Part shown: positions 22,218 to 34,100 of the stretch, in pieces | Numbering within the stretch: position 1 is the first letter of the stretch | How the letters are laid out: each line of letters opens with the position of its first letter | Assembly: GCA_009761415.1 (NCBI GenBank) | Contig: QUOL01000004.1 | Location: 930,001 to 994,000, forward strand | Direction: 5' to 3' | Source: Sarcomyxa edulis | Taxonomy: Eukaryota; Basidiomycota; Agaricomycetes; Agaricales; Mycenaceae | DNA length: 64,000 bases | The notes under the pieces: model-generated | Databases searched by the model: none | What the model saw: the letters and a program-made list of their open reading frames with translations, nothing else | Told to the model about the DNA's origin: nothing | Program-made: the position numbers and the translations under genes

Positions 22218-23950
22218 TCACTGGATGACATCCCCCCAAACACCCTCTACCCACTGTATACAATCCCACACCTTCTCTGTTGCTTCCATAATACCGTCTT
22301 TCAGGACCGGATCCTCGAAACCTTTGACTATCAGAACGCCCATGTCTTTTACATGAAGTCGCTTGATTTCTGGCTGTGATTCCTCATCGATCATAAGCCT
22401 CGGTCTCTTCCCGGCCCTCTCCTCTCCTCTGTCTCTCCCTGTCTGCATTCGATCAGGTGCACGGATCCCATGTGAGTTGCTGTTGGCTGGAGTGGTGGTG
22501 GCATGAGCGGCCTCTATGAGGCGTTTCCCAATAGCAGCCATCAATCTCTTTTGCAATAATATAAATACTGGATCATGGGGTTGCAAAGTCCGCTCGACAG
22601 CTGCGCGGAGACGCGTTTCTTCTTCAAGATCGATGGGTACGGGCTGATCGGCTAGTTTTCGAGCACGTATGATTTCGTCTGCGAGGTTGACAAGTTTCGT
22701 GGAGGATGTGGATGTGGTGGTATCAATTTCTTGATCTTCGTCGATCTCAGCTTTGAGGAGTGTCCAGATACGCGGCATGAAATCGTTCCCGGACGCGTTG
22801 ATGTTGAGAGATCGAAGAGATGCAGCGATAATGAGGGCTTGAAGGAAGTTTTGGAGGTATAAGAGCGCTGGTGCTGTGAAGAAGAATTGAGGTGGAAGGG
22901 CATTGAGTTCTGGGTCTGAGGGAGGAGGCGGGTCTTGTGCGGGTTCTGAAGGTTCCGAAGATTTTGAGGGGATCGGACCAGGGGGGAAATTGCAGGATAC
23001 TGGTGATGTAGAGCCCAAGGCTTGTATGAGACGAAGGATATACTTGTCTGATTTATCAGCATTGACATGATCTGGGGAATCGTTCAATTCGTCTATCCAC
23101 TTAGACCAAGCATCTTTGACGCGTTGTCTCCCACTGCCATGGCTATCCCCCCAGATGTCTAAGACAAGCTCCCTCTCGCGAGCTTTTGCTTGTTGTATGA
23201 TCACAGCTTTGAGTTGAGTTTCGCTCATAGAGCCTAGGACGAACTGATTCAAATCTGATTTCATTGTTTCGGCAAGAGAGATGATAGATCTGATTATGGA
23301 GACGACATGAATAGCGAGAGGTGTCGGTGTTGTGGGAGGGGAGTCGGGAAGAGGTGCATCGACATGTGCGGGCCCTGGTGCTTCCTCTATGTTCTTCAAG
23401 AGTGCGTCGATTTGATGATCTCTGACGGGTGCGCATCGTCCTTTGAGGGCGACTAATATATCTTTGAGTAGCGCGAGCGTAGAATGTAACGGTGAAGAGG
23501 AGGGGGGTAGTGGATCGGATAGGTCCTGGATGACTGGATGGTTTGGCGGTAGGAGTGGTGATAGTGTTGTTCGGATGTCGAAATACAGCAGTTTTAATCT
23601 TGAAAGCAGCGAAGAAGGAAGCGGGGACGATAGAGAGAGAGTAGCCTGCCATTAACGGTGAATATGAGACATGGACCATGCTAATCAGTCAAACGCACCT
23701 CATCCCAGAATGCTCTATGTACCAAGTCCTCTACTCTGTCATGTAACGCGGCTGCTTTACTCTTGGGTGTTCCGGGCACGATCTCTGGACGAGTCATTAC
23801 CGATAACAGAGATTTCCCTGGCGGCAAAACTTTTGAGGGATCCGTCGCGAGCAAATGGAGGAAATAGCCCTCGTTGAGAATCTGGACAAGCTCTGCGGGT
23901 AGGAGGACATTCTTCGAATATGTTGCAGGGTTCAATTGATGAGTTTGCAT
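22218..23950 (-). CDS. TCP11 / SOK1-family protein
   Basis: Exons 23950-23699 and 23645-22218 (559 aa). The family pattern includes LHDRVEDLVHRAFWDE near the N-terminus, a loop LLKDILVALKGRCAPVRD, IIRSIISLAETMKSDLNQF and KARERELVLDIW, all hallmarks of TCP11 domains. Yeast SOK1 was found as a suppressor of cAMP-kinase loss; the biochemical role is unresolved. The middle contains a Pro/Ser-rich insertion and a charged segment (RDRGEERAGKRPR) that may be a nuclear signal. Convergent with the RAD51D-like gene, with 156 bp between stops. Confidence 0.82.
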
Positions 23951-24350
23951 TGGCAGTCTGGGTGGACCACAGTCACGAATGACGTGACACTCGAGATTGC
24001 GAGTGTGACACCTCCTCTTTTCGCAACTTTACTGTCCTACTAACGGTTTTAGATGTTTCCATGGATTCTCACTCTTCTACCAAGCTTTAGGGGTCTCTCG
24101 TATTCCCTATAATTTATATTTTTGACGAAACGACTGCCATCAACCCCTAAGTCGCGTCAGCCTCTCGCGACGCGTCTGGACATCGATCGAACTTGGATCG
24201 AACCGAAGGTGAGGGATGAGCTGACATTGTCAGCCTCACAGACCCCATATAAGAACCTGGCCGACAATATTTTATCCCCACTACGTTCCTTTCTTTATTA
24301 CTTCCATCACTTTCACATATTTTTAACCCCTGTTTGCTTTCGTAACACTC
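23951..24350. other. Divergent promoter region
   Basis: About 400 bp between the TCP11-family gene and the orphan gene at 24351. TATAAG at 24248-24253, about 100 nt before the next ATG, could be its TATA element. A second, overlapping open frame here has no support. Confidence 0.45.
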
Positions 24351-25340
24351 ATGTCTTCGTTTATCCCTACCCCCACTCCGACTATGCTGGCCATGTCGAA
24401 CTCCCTCATGCGCGCCGCCACCATTGCGGCCGTATTCACCTACAACAATCTCTACCTCCCGGCAATCGAGGCCAAGATCACCATTCCCTCGTTGCTGTCC
24501 GACTCAAGCACCCCGACCACCACCACAGCGGCCGAGATCATGTTCGCCTCTAAGTTTAAGCTTTTCAACTTGCTTGAGGTCGGATTTGGCTCACTCAAGG
24601 CGTCGCTCGTGGAGGCTGACATCGCGACCCCTGATGTCATCTTGGGTATCGATGCTGGTATGGCAAGGTTAGTCTCTCATCCTTGGTTCGCAGATTGTAT
24701 CGTTCTTCGGACTGTCAAGGCTCCTGTGGTCGATGAGGCGGACATGACCATAGTCGCTGAGCAGAACGTTGTAGAGGTGCATGATGTGGCCATCGTTGAG
24801 GATAGAATTGTTTTGGGAAACGACGTCGTGCTTGACACCAAGGAGACGGCAGTGGAGGCCGCGGAGGAATTGGTGACGGAAACCGAGGTAGCGCTCGAGT
24901 TGTCCAGTGTTCAGACCCCAGACTCTTCTGCTGCCTCTTGCCTTGATTGCTTTGAACAGATTGCTCCTCACGAGACCTTTTATGTCTACAGATCTCCGCA
25001 CGCGTGCAACGTGCCGTCTAAACTTCGCAATGATATCTCCGCGATCTTTGAAGAGGAACCGGAGGAGGAGCCGAAGATCGACCTCACGTTCTATCGCATC
25101 CCGGAAGTCAAGAATCGCTGCAAGACACCATCGCCTCTCTCCTCTGACATCTCCGACTGGGTGTTGCAGGTCGAAGAGGACTGCCGCTCAGAAGGGGTTG
25201 TCTTGGAAGTGGTGATGGAGGAGGAGGAGGAGGAAGAGGTTGGAGATGTGGCGCCTGTTACGCTTGCTCGTAGGCATTCGTTTTCGGGTCTGCCCGTCGC
25301 CAAGCCTCCGCGTGAGCGCAGGTGGAGCCAGTCCGAGTGA
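24351..25340 (+). CDS. Orphan single-exon protein, acidic
   Basis: An uninterrupted frame of 329 codons, which is notable because almost every other gene here is broken by introns. The N-terminus (about 20-42, AATIAAVFTYNNLYLPAIEA) is mildly hydrophobic. The centre is rich in Val/Asp/Glu (VVDEADMTIV, NVVEVHDVAIVEDRIV). The C-terminal third has Glu runs and a basic Ser-containing end (ARRHSFSG, RERRWSQSE) resembling phosphorylation sites. I do not recognise a family. Codon use is GC-rich at third positions in the 5' half, which favours real coding. The TATA-like motif at 24248 supports transcription. Confidence 0.6.
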   Translation: MSSFIPTPTPTMLAMSNSLMRAATIAAVFTYNNLYLPAIEAKITIPSLLSDSSTPTTTTAAEIMFASKFKLFNLLEVGFGSLKASLVEADIATPDVILGIDAGMARLVSHPWFADCIVLRTVKAPVVDEADMTIVAEQNVVEVHDVAIVEDRIVLGNDVVLDTKETAVEAAEELVTETEVALELSSVQTPDSSAASCLDCFEQIAPHETFYVYRSPHACNVPSKLRNDISAIFEEEPEEEPKIDLTFYRIPEVKNRCKTPSPLSSDISDWVLQVEEDCRSEGVVLEVVMEEEEEEEVGDVAPVTLARRHSFSGLPVAKPPRERRWSQSE

Positions 25341-25515
25341 AGAGGATGGTTTCCAACCTAGAATCCCTAAAACCCCCAAAGTGTCGTCGGTGTGCTGTTA
25401 CTTATTCTCCCTATAATTTTCCGTCTTTCTTTTACTTATTGATACCCCCCACTTTTAATTCGCCTTTCTAATCTTTAATCATTCTTCGTGTGTGTGTGTT
25501 TTGTAGACGGGCCTC

Positions 25516-25627
25516 TGGACGACCTGGACGACTTGGACGACTTGGACGACTTGGACGACTTGGACGACTGGACGACTGGACGACTGGACGACTTGGACGA
25601 CCCGACCGACCGACCGACCGACCGACC
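25516..25627. repeat. GACGACTTG tandem repeats then CCGA tetranucleotides
   Basis: Nine-base units (GACGACTTG and variants, also GACGACTG) run from 25516 to about 25600, directly followed by about six CCGA units. A typical microsatellite cluster, likely length-polymorphic between strains. Confidence 0.9.
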
Positions 25628-25671
25628 CCGCCCGTCTACTTACACATGCATGCGTTTACCATTCCGCACCT

Positions 25672-25704
25672 AATTCCTAATTCCTAATTCCTAATTCCTA
25701 ATTC
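25672..25704. repeat. TAATTCC heptamer repeats
   Basis: Four to five consecutive TAATTCC units. Part of the same microsatellite-rich stretch. Confidence 0.9.
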
Positions 25705-25707
25705 TTA

Positions 25708-25858
25708 TGAACGATATACCCATATACCCATATTACCTACCTACGATCGATCAAGTCCCCAGCACCTACTATGAACTATATACCCATATACCCATATTAC
25801 CATATACCTACGAACTATATCCCGACTCGATCAAGTCCCCAGCACCGACTACTATACA
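25708..25858. repeat. Imperfect tandem duplication with TATACCCA motifs
   Basis: Two halves each contain repeated TATACCCA, then TATTACC, and then a shared TCGATCAAGTCCCCAGCACC block (near 25747 and 25828). The halves are about 65-80 bp long and differ by small insertions. Confidence 0.8.
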
Positions 25859-26862
25859 TACCCACCCGACGCACACTTACAACCATTATCAAGGAGACGT
25901 CTGAGAATCTAGCAGACGTGTTGGATCTCATTCGTCTCGTGGTGATTTTTCTTTGGGCTCCAGGTTCGTCTTTTCTCCCTTCTTCAAGTTCGACCATGCA
26001 GCTAATCGAATTCTCCCATTTCCTAGTCCCACCATCTCCTCTTCATCTGTCATACCAGTCTATTCGCATCCATATCGTTCCTTCGCGCCCCCACCATTCG
26101 CTCGCCCCGCCTTCATTCACAACTGCACCAACCATACACAATCACACCATCCTCTTCCACGCCCACACCGTCCACCATTCGCACCCATTCATGCCAGTCA
26201 CTCGCGCCACGCTGTTCACCGCACCTAACATATACCCTCCCACGCATTTCATACTACCCTAGGCGGTCCAGAAGGAGAAGAAAGAGGAGAAGAAGTGGTC
26301 TTGAAGGTCTCGTCTCGAAGACAGACATTGTTTCCAATCTCTGCGAAAGCATGATGTGAGTATTTTCATTAGTGATTATTCGACCTGGGGCCTGTACTGA
26401 TCTCTCGTGTTCACTTAGTCCAAGACCCTTCATGGCGGACAACGCCTTCTTTCTTCCGAAGTCTAGTCATACCACCATCATCCGAGACTTCCCTTCTGTT
26501 TTCATCATATCAATTGGATTAGGGTCTGTTTCGCCGACAGATGTGACTGTGAGTACAATTGACGTATCTCATGCATCTGCACATATACTAAGTCTTTTTG
26601 TTTCCCCCCCAGCTCCCTGGAGTCCACCGTCGTGCCTAGCCTATCCAATCCGCGCCTCCCAAAGTCGTATAAGCCACATCCAAAAAGCCGAGCCATAACC
26701 CTTGCAAAACCTATCTATTACATCCATCCTCTTCCTCGGCTAGCATTCACCACACAAGTCATCAATAAAATCACCAAACGCTCCATCATAATTCGGGAGG
26801 CGCGTTCAGCTTCGGGGAGTCAGGCGGTCGGGCCTTTGGTTGGGAACGGCTAGGCAGTGTGG

Positions 26863-26910
26863 CATTCGTTACGGGGACGCCCGTCAATGAACTGTTGCAT
26901 TGTTGAACCC
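26863..26910 (+). repeat. 48-bp dispersed element, relic copy 1
   Basis: Matches 47465-47512, inside the first exon of the gene at 46866, at 43 of 48 positions by eye. In the matching frame it would read IRYGDARQ and then a stop, so it is not coding here. Flanks outside the 48 bp do not match obviously. Confidence 0.7.
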
Positions 26911-27355
26911 GGACCCTTCCTTTGGTTTTCCCTGGCTTCAGTCAGACCTAATATCATCATCGTCACCGCCGCCTCCTCCTCGTCGCATTGTCGTTCAAAG
27001 TGTCGTTCAAAGTGGTACACCCTACGCCGATTCCTCTTCATCGGCCTCCACGCGACACACGTCTTACTATGTTTCTGGGATCTTCATTAGCCGTCAATCC
27101 TACACAACTCTATATAAATCTCACTCAACGCATCCGCACCGCAATCACATTCACAAGCATACCCAGTTCATAATTCAGAGCATTCGAGCATCAACCCAAG
27201 CACATTCTTTCATCTCACAACTCAGCGGGACACACGTCATCCAACTATCATTCCTCCCTTGACTCCAACCTCTTCATTCGTGGCCTCAGGGAAGGTCATT
27301 GCAAGAGTCATGGGAGAAGAGATTGAACTTTTGGTTTGTTCGGTACGCGAAAGAG

Positions 27356-27403
27356 CATATGTTATGGGGACGCCCGTAGCGGACTGTTCAATCGTTGTAT
27401 CCG
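27356..27403 (+). repeat. 48-bp dispersed element, relic copy 2
   Basis: A more diverged version of the same element (core TATGGGGACGCCCGT), about 490 bp downstream of copy 1. The frame would read CYGDARSGLFNRCI. Together the two copies suggest duplicated, decaying pieces of the 46866 gene family or a small repeat. Confidence 0.55.
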
Positions 27404-28778
27404 AGCATATCCTTATGGTTCATATCTCTGTCTCGCTGGGGACTCTCATCCATGCTCGCTTGATATTCCGAAGAATTACAACCGTCGAAGCTCTTATCAA
27501 AGTCACCTCTACCTCAATCACATTTGCCTTCACGCATAGAGCACACACAACAGGGGATGGAGCGCTGCACATCACGCTAGGTAGACAAACGATGCTTGGA
27601 AGCGTCGGGTTGGCGGGGGGTTTATACCCGTCGTCAATGCAGTCTATATGCAAAAAAGTGGACGCTGGGTCCATCTGCGCTATATCCATCACCCTCCTTC
27701 AGTCCTTCAGTATACAAGTCCAGGAAACTATCATCGTCTTACATCATTTATTTCCTAGTTTCCTACATTTCTTTGCTTTCGGATTGCTCCCACCGGTCTA
27801 CCCTATACAACTGTCTCTCTCGAGCTTATCATCCGTCATGCAAATTGGCTTTTTTCGAAGGACACCTTACGCATTCTCCTTCTGTCTCCGTGAGTAATAT
27901 TGCGAACATCTCATTGAGACTAAACATACTGAACGTGTTTCTCCTTCAAGCCTTTTCTCACCGTCGAAACGTGGTCTATCTCATTCGCCGCCCAGATCCT
28001 CACGACCGACATGCACTCCCTGAGCTACTCTGTAATGAGAATCACGACGCCACGTTCACGCTAATACTTGCGTCCGCATATCCATTCCACAGTTCTCGCA
28101 GCACATCCGGCCACTACTCGCACTCGTCTTTGCTCCATTTGGGCTCCAACGCTACTGTTGCCACCCCTCAACTTATGGTCGGGATCAAGTCGGGATATGC
28201 CAACGACGACTGGCTACTATGGCTGTTTCCAAAGGACGCAGATTAAAACGTCAGACCGGACTTACCTCCCGACCTCCATAGCACCCGGAGAACGTGTCGT
28301 CCAGAAAAATAATGCTCAAACAAAAACGTCGGAACCTTCGCGCACCTCGGATTTGTCCCCTCCGAACTCATGCTGTTTGATGTGTGTTCCTCGACTTATT
28401 AGCACCCCTCCCTTCCAACTACTATCCCAGTTTATCTCCTCACTCGATGGCGACTCATCTACATCCACACAATTCATGGCTCGCACACCCTTACAACTAT
28501 CCGTCTCCGCGACGCCTACCCACAAACCCACACTCTCGATATCACAGCCATCTCTCTCGTAATAATGAGCGAAAAGATATCAACAAAATCAACTCCTTCC
28601 AAATTCGTTTTGGAAGGATGACCTTGCCTAATCGGCGGGTCAACATGACGATCACGATCATGAGGGGATCTGCATGATTATAACTGATCCCCTCAAGTGA
28701 TACATCGAGACATCATAAGATGTCGAACCTCTCAACTCCCTCGTAACTGAAACCATAAACTTTTCGCTCTTCATAGAG

Positions 28779-28844
28779 GGCTCGATAAAGGACACTGCCG
28801 TGCTCTTGAGCTCGTGGAAGCCCGACATTGTCCTTTATCGAGCC
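28779..28844. repeat. Perfect 16-bp inverted repeat, 34-nt loop
   Basis: Arms 28779-28794 (GGCTCGATAAAGGACA) and 28829-28844 are exact reverse complements. The loop holds a shorter inner palindrome (GAGCTC). It could be a hairpin RNA, a terminator-like structure or the remnant of a miniature inverted-repeat element. No transcript evidence is visible. Confidence 0.65.
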
Positions 28845-29644
28845 ATCAAAGAGCCAACTGTCCTTTTGTGTTTCCGGGGAGGAGAATTGAGAGGGGGTCA
28901 GTCGTTTCTCTGTGAATCTTCTCTGTCAAGATCCCTACTAATCTTCTTCTCGTTCCGTCCCTCTGAACATAACAAATAATTTCCCTCGTCGGAGAGGGAG
29001 AGCAAAGTGGCGTTACTATGACCGGTTCGTCCGCTCTTTTCTTTGTGGTTTAATCTTTGTTGATACTAGTTTTGACATCATAGCTAGCTCGGATGTTCTT
29101 GCGTCGATGTGGTCCAAGAGAAAATTGTTGAATGGTACGTCTACTTCGCTTCGGATCTTCTCTATGCCAATGGTTGATTGACTTTGCAGCCTTGCCATCA
29201 GCTCCAAATTGAAACATATAATACATTGAAATTTGGCTCCTACGCCTGAATGATACAATTCGCACGTCCTCTAAGATAGGCTTTGGGAAACGAGAGGGAG
29301 AAGACTATGATAAAGATAATGCGGGCTCGAGCACTGATACTCGACTCTATCTGTACTGTGGAGTGTGTGTGTGCGGTTCAGAAAAGAAAAGGTTCTCTAA
29401 TGTCTATCTACACGCGTGTATAAGTGTTACATGATTCAAGGAAGCTAGGGGCGGGTATGTAGGTACTGTAAGATAGATAGGGGGAGATCAGGAAAGTGTC
29501 GGCATATGAAGCATACAGAGGACGAAATTGGGGTAACGGAGACGTCTATAATAATGATACGAAGGATAGCAAAGCGGGATGGCATGACTATGGATATAAG
29601 CCAGGAGGAACAGAGGACGGAAACCGAACTGAGACTTCTATCGT

Positions 29645-30947
29645 CTATGTCGGTTTTAAAATACGCTCCATACGCTCTAAAGCGGTATCGACGCCACGAA
29701 TGAGCAGTACCACAGATCGGGGCAGTAGAATCGGACTACCCGAGCCTTTCCCTTCAGGTTCGCCACCTTGGCTATAATTCAGACTTTGTCCTTGTATGGC
29801 TTTTTCCAGAGCGATGGGGAGGCTGAGTGTGATACGTGTGAGTTGGATGGTGAGTCGAGAGCGGCCCATGAGGTCAAAGTAGGAGAGTTGGCGAAAGGCG
29901 TGTTGGACTTCGAGGAGGCGAGTTAGTTCGGCGTGAAGGGCGTATATGCATGTGCGACATGCTAGATGGGTCGGGATAGAGGTAGACGTGAGGTGAGGTG
30001 AGAGATGAGAGGTGGTTGTGCTTACTTAGAGCTCTTTCTCGGATTGTCTGGAGAGTTTCGAGAACGGAGTTTATGCCGTCATCGCCGAGTTTGAGAGCGG
30101 GGTTGATGTCGTTGATAGCCTCTGACGAACATAATTTGATTGATACGGAAGAAATCTATAGAGAGAGATGCACGACTTACTCAGAAGGGTGCGTATGACT
30201 TCTAGATCCCCATCCAAGAAGTCATTGAATACGCCAAGAATAACGCTTCGAAAGGTTTCCTCGGCGTGATTAGGAGGTCGAGAGGCAAAGACGTTGTATG
30301 TCGATGAAGAGGTTCGAGAATCGTATAAGCGTTTCGATGTTGGGTTACTTAGAACATCGTAAGCAACTGCTACTTTCTGGAAGGCATGCGTGGCTTCTGG
30401 GTCGTCTGGGAATTTACTGTTTGTGAAACAATGAGTAACAAGGTTGCGATGGTGATTTGAAGACAATTGCATACTCTGGGTGGCAGGCTTTACTGCGGGA
30501 TAAATAAGCACGTCTGAGGGTTGTTTTGTCGATGTGTTGTGATTTGGGGAGACCGAGAATCAAGTAGAGATCGTCGTTCTGGAGGACGGCGTTCATTGTA
30601 TTGGTTCTCTCCTTTTCTGATATGGGTGGTGGAGGTGTGGATGAGGCTTGAGGTTGGGATGGAGTTTTAGATGGTCCCGCAACCCATGTGAGATATCGGG
30701 GTGCATCTGATCTAATGTGATCCTCGGTTTGTTCTTCGTCTATGGGGAGGCCAAAATTTAGATATGTGCTTGCTACAAGATAGTGTCTGTTAGATGGATT
30801 ATATTGTAGAGTTTTGTGGTACTTACCTGAGGACAAGACGTATGAGAACATGAGAGAATCAAGGGATGTCGAGATGCAGAACAAAGCTTCGCAGTGGGAG
30901 AGTTGTGGCTTGAGAGGAGGAGGTGCATGTGATAGTCGCGTCAACAT
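29645..30947 (-). CDS. J-domain (DnaJ-like) co-chaperone
   Basis: Exons 30947-30827, 30772-30475, 30416-30181, 30121-30026 and 29961-29645 (355 aa). The J domain lies at about 105-165: DDLYLILGLPKS, RRAYLSRSKACHPD, FQKVAVAYDVLSNPTSKRLYD. The essential HPD (138-140) is created only by splicing, since its Asp codon spans the second intron. J proteins stimulate Hsp70 ATPase. The C-terminal region (DINPALKLGDDGINSVLETLQTIRERAL) resembles fungal type III J proteins with no Gly/Phe or zinc region. No signal peptide is convincing, so cytosol or nucleus is likely. Confidence 0.85.
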
Positions 30948-31164
30948 TTCAAATTTACATCGCCTTCTATTTTCAACAGCAGCAAACGCACGTGTTATAG
31001 CGTTCGCACGGTAGGATGTTGGTGAGTTATTAGCAAAAAGTATATAGCAATCTGCAAGTAAATACGACTAGTGGGTATCAAGTTGGGGGGGTAGTATGTC
31101 AGTAAGATGGGGCATTACAATGGAATGGAAATCGTCCGACAATTGTGCGTGTAAGAGTGCGCGT

Positions 31165-34100
31165 CTATAGGTATATTGCATAGCTGCCAATGACTGGCCT
31201 ATGGTCCGATCTTCCTTCCAGTCGTCGCATCCCCCGATCATCCAGCGTATTATAACTAAGGCATACAACATCTCCTTTGCGAGGAGGTGGAGGTTCTGGT
31301 GTAGATGATCGAGATGGAGGGGCGGGTTGTGGAGAGTCGCGTGTCAGAAAGGGGAAGAAACGCCAGCGGTAGGGAGTAGGTAGATGATGTGGATGGTCTT
31401 TCGGAGGTACTTCTGGGGGGCGATTATCCGACTGTCCAATGGATCCCCGTCGCGGGTGGTGTAGGGGAGTTGTTGTAGCTGGGGGTGTAGCTGAAATCGA
31501 GCGTCGAAGACCAAATTCCACATCCGTCGCTGTAGTGGTTCGAGGTGGTAATGAGGGCTTTTCTGTAACAGGCAGACTTTCATTTGACCTCGAGTGGAAC
31601 AGATTTCCTCGACGATGTTGTGGAGATGCAAATCGAGAGAATGGAGCAGCAGTAGCCAGTACACCTGGTGAGGCAAGTGGAGACTCGATGTCTGTGGTAT
31701 CGTCAGAATCTGTGGAAGTGGTGGCCGACGTAGCTGAGCTGTAAGACTCGCGACGAGCTCGAGCTGACGAGGGCTTGAATGCGGCAAAGAACTGTCCCAT
31801 GCGCGTTTTAGGTCGAGCAAGGCTGCCTCCGAGCTGATCTTCCTCCTCGGGTTCGGGATCTGGCTCTACCGTCGATTTCCATAAAATTCTGTCACACCTG
31901 CAACATCCGATATGTATGCGAAGTAACTTGGAATCAAAGCTGATATGGACGTACCAACTTGGAACTCGCTTTTTGTGCGAGGAATCATACACGCCTTTAT
32001 CGTCGTCATCGTCCTTGTCGCCTTCGGCCTCGCTATTGAGAAAAGACTTTGTCGAACCAGAACGGGAAACTACAGGCGGTCTTAGGAGCGCATTTTGTCC
32101 AAGGTCGGACTTGGGATGGTCAGAAACGAACATGGGTGGGGTGTCAGGAATTACGTCAAAAGAGACAGGAGGGTCTCTTGGGGACTGTCCTATGATACTA
32201 TGTCTGGATCGGAACCATTTCCCGGCAGGACTTGTGGGGACGGAAGGAGATATCAGAGCAATCCACTTCTCTTTCGCTTTATGAGCAGCATGGCTGAGAA
32301 CAGCTTTACTTCCATGTGCGCTCAACCCTTGAGAGGTCGAGGCGTGGAAGTACTCATCGTCATCAACATCTGTACCAGCTCGTGAGTGCATGGAAGTCCA
32401 GACAGAGGATGATACGGATGCAGCTTCTTCAACGTCCTCGTCCTCCCCGTCATCATCGTCAAGGTCCTCTAGCTCCTTCTCCTCGGCTTCGTTCAAGCTT
32501 GGTGGCTTGTCAGGATGCTTCCAGTGGCTGATTCTGGCGCTCTTTCTCTTAGCCTTTTTCAACGTGCGTAACACGTCGTATTTGAATGTGGGAGGAAAGT
32601 CGATCGGACCTTCGTTGAACCCCACAAAAGCTTGGCCGGTTTGCATAAGCCTTCGTAGTTGATCAAATGCGAGTGCTTGGGAGTATTCTGTGTGTGGCCT
32701 ACCGTCAGGTAATCCTACCAAACGCATAGTGAGTCGCTACTATACCTTGACGGGAAATAAGCCAATCAGCGTGAAGTCGTGAAATGTCCAGACGAAAGTT
32801 CAAGTCGCCACAGAGGAACGAGTAGTCAAATCTATCCGTGAGGTCTTTTGAAAACTATGAGTGGTGCCCAATGAAATGTTTTGTCTGGACTGACCTTCTG
32901 CCATGAGCCTCGGGTCGTCGGCGCTCAAGTAGTCGTCCACGGAAAGTTCTGCCTGTACGAATTAGTTCCATGAGGCTTTCTGTCGACAAAAATATGTTGA
33001 ACCCTCACTTTGATCTTGGCTAGGTTCGCTAGACGATGGTTGACTTTCCCTTCGTGAGCTGAGAAACGTTTTCAGCATACAGAATGATGGAAGGTTTAGA
33101 CCCACTGACCTGCGAGGTGAGCATTGAGGAATAACAGTGTTGTCCCAGCGAGCTTGATGCTAATACCGACACCGCCTTTGTTCCCTACTCGCCCTCCAAT
33201 CAACCCTGCCGTCACAGCAGAGCGCGATGTTCCTGCAAATATCCAAATGTCAGGATAAAGATCGAGGTGTTCGCATGGTATAATCAGAAAAACCTTGAAC
33301 AAGACTTCGTATATCCCTATTGATGTAGACAGCGAGATAAATTCCCATCATGCGTTCCTTGATCAACAACTGGTAAGGACCTTTCGGTTTCTCCTTGGAA
33401 GAGCTATTTCGAGACAGTTCGCTGGCTGGTTTCGGAGAACCTTTCAATATGTCGCCCGGCTCGGGGGAAGGAGCTAAGCCAGAGCCACTGCCATGACATA
33501 GCCAATCTTCAATTATCGAAGTCCAACCACTAGGTGCTTCGTGCGGCCCGTCCTCTCCTGGCTTTCGCAGCTTTGCAGGTTCGTCCTTCTCCTTCTCTTT
33601 ATGTTTATGTCGTGGTTTATCGTAGTCTCTATCCCCTCGAGCCTTTTCCTTATCTTTATCCTTGTCTCTATCCTTATCCTTGTCAATTAATTTGAAGCCA
33701 GCTCCCAGGCCCATAGGTATTCCTGTGGAGAGAGTATAAGATACAGAGCAATTGAGCGTGGATCATTACTTGCCAGATAATGATGGACATTCCTGACCAG
33801 CCCTGTAAAATACCAGACTGATTAGTCTATCATACTGAGAAATGCGAGAGAGTTCTTTACGCACACTACGACAAGATGGTAAGGGTGGTTTACATCGAGT
33901 GTCAGATTCGGAAAAGAGCCTTCTTGGGTGGGCTGATACGGGGGTACTGTTCCTAGTAGTTCTACTAAATCTCCCTGATGTTTATGTGAGTAAGGTATTC
34001 CGCGAGATGTAGGCGACGCGCCGAACCTTTGGTACAGAGTCGTGCATATTCCATGTCAATATCCTCACTTTAAGGACCTTGGGCGGCAATGAGCCAGGCT

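Larger units (their letters stand above)
25341..29644. other. Repeat-rich 4.3-kb region without a supported gene
   Basis: Starts with simple repeats (25516-25704) and duplicated TATACCCA-rich segments, then C/T-rich DNA full of CCATTC/CACAC motifs to about 28.6 kb. Several open frames exceed 100 codons, but their composition is skewed to Ser/His/Pro/Thr and no two agree with a spliced family product. Two relic copies of a 48-bp element from the gene at 46866 lie at 26863 and 27356. A 16-bp perfect inverted repeat is at 28779-28844. The last kilobase before the J-domain gene is plain. An unannotated fast-evolving gene or long noncoding RNA cannot be excluded. Confidence 0.5.

Noticed and set aside
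25488..25687. Open frames with Asp-Asp-Leu or Arg-Leu-Gly repeats
   Set aside because: They are translations of a microsatellite in different frames; no coding support.
27259..28246. Two frames above 200 codons in the repeat-rich region
   Set aside because: The sequence is skewed to Ser/His/Thr, matches nothing recognised, and contains relics of a repeat; coding status cannot be supported, though an unknown gene cannot be excluded.
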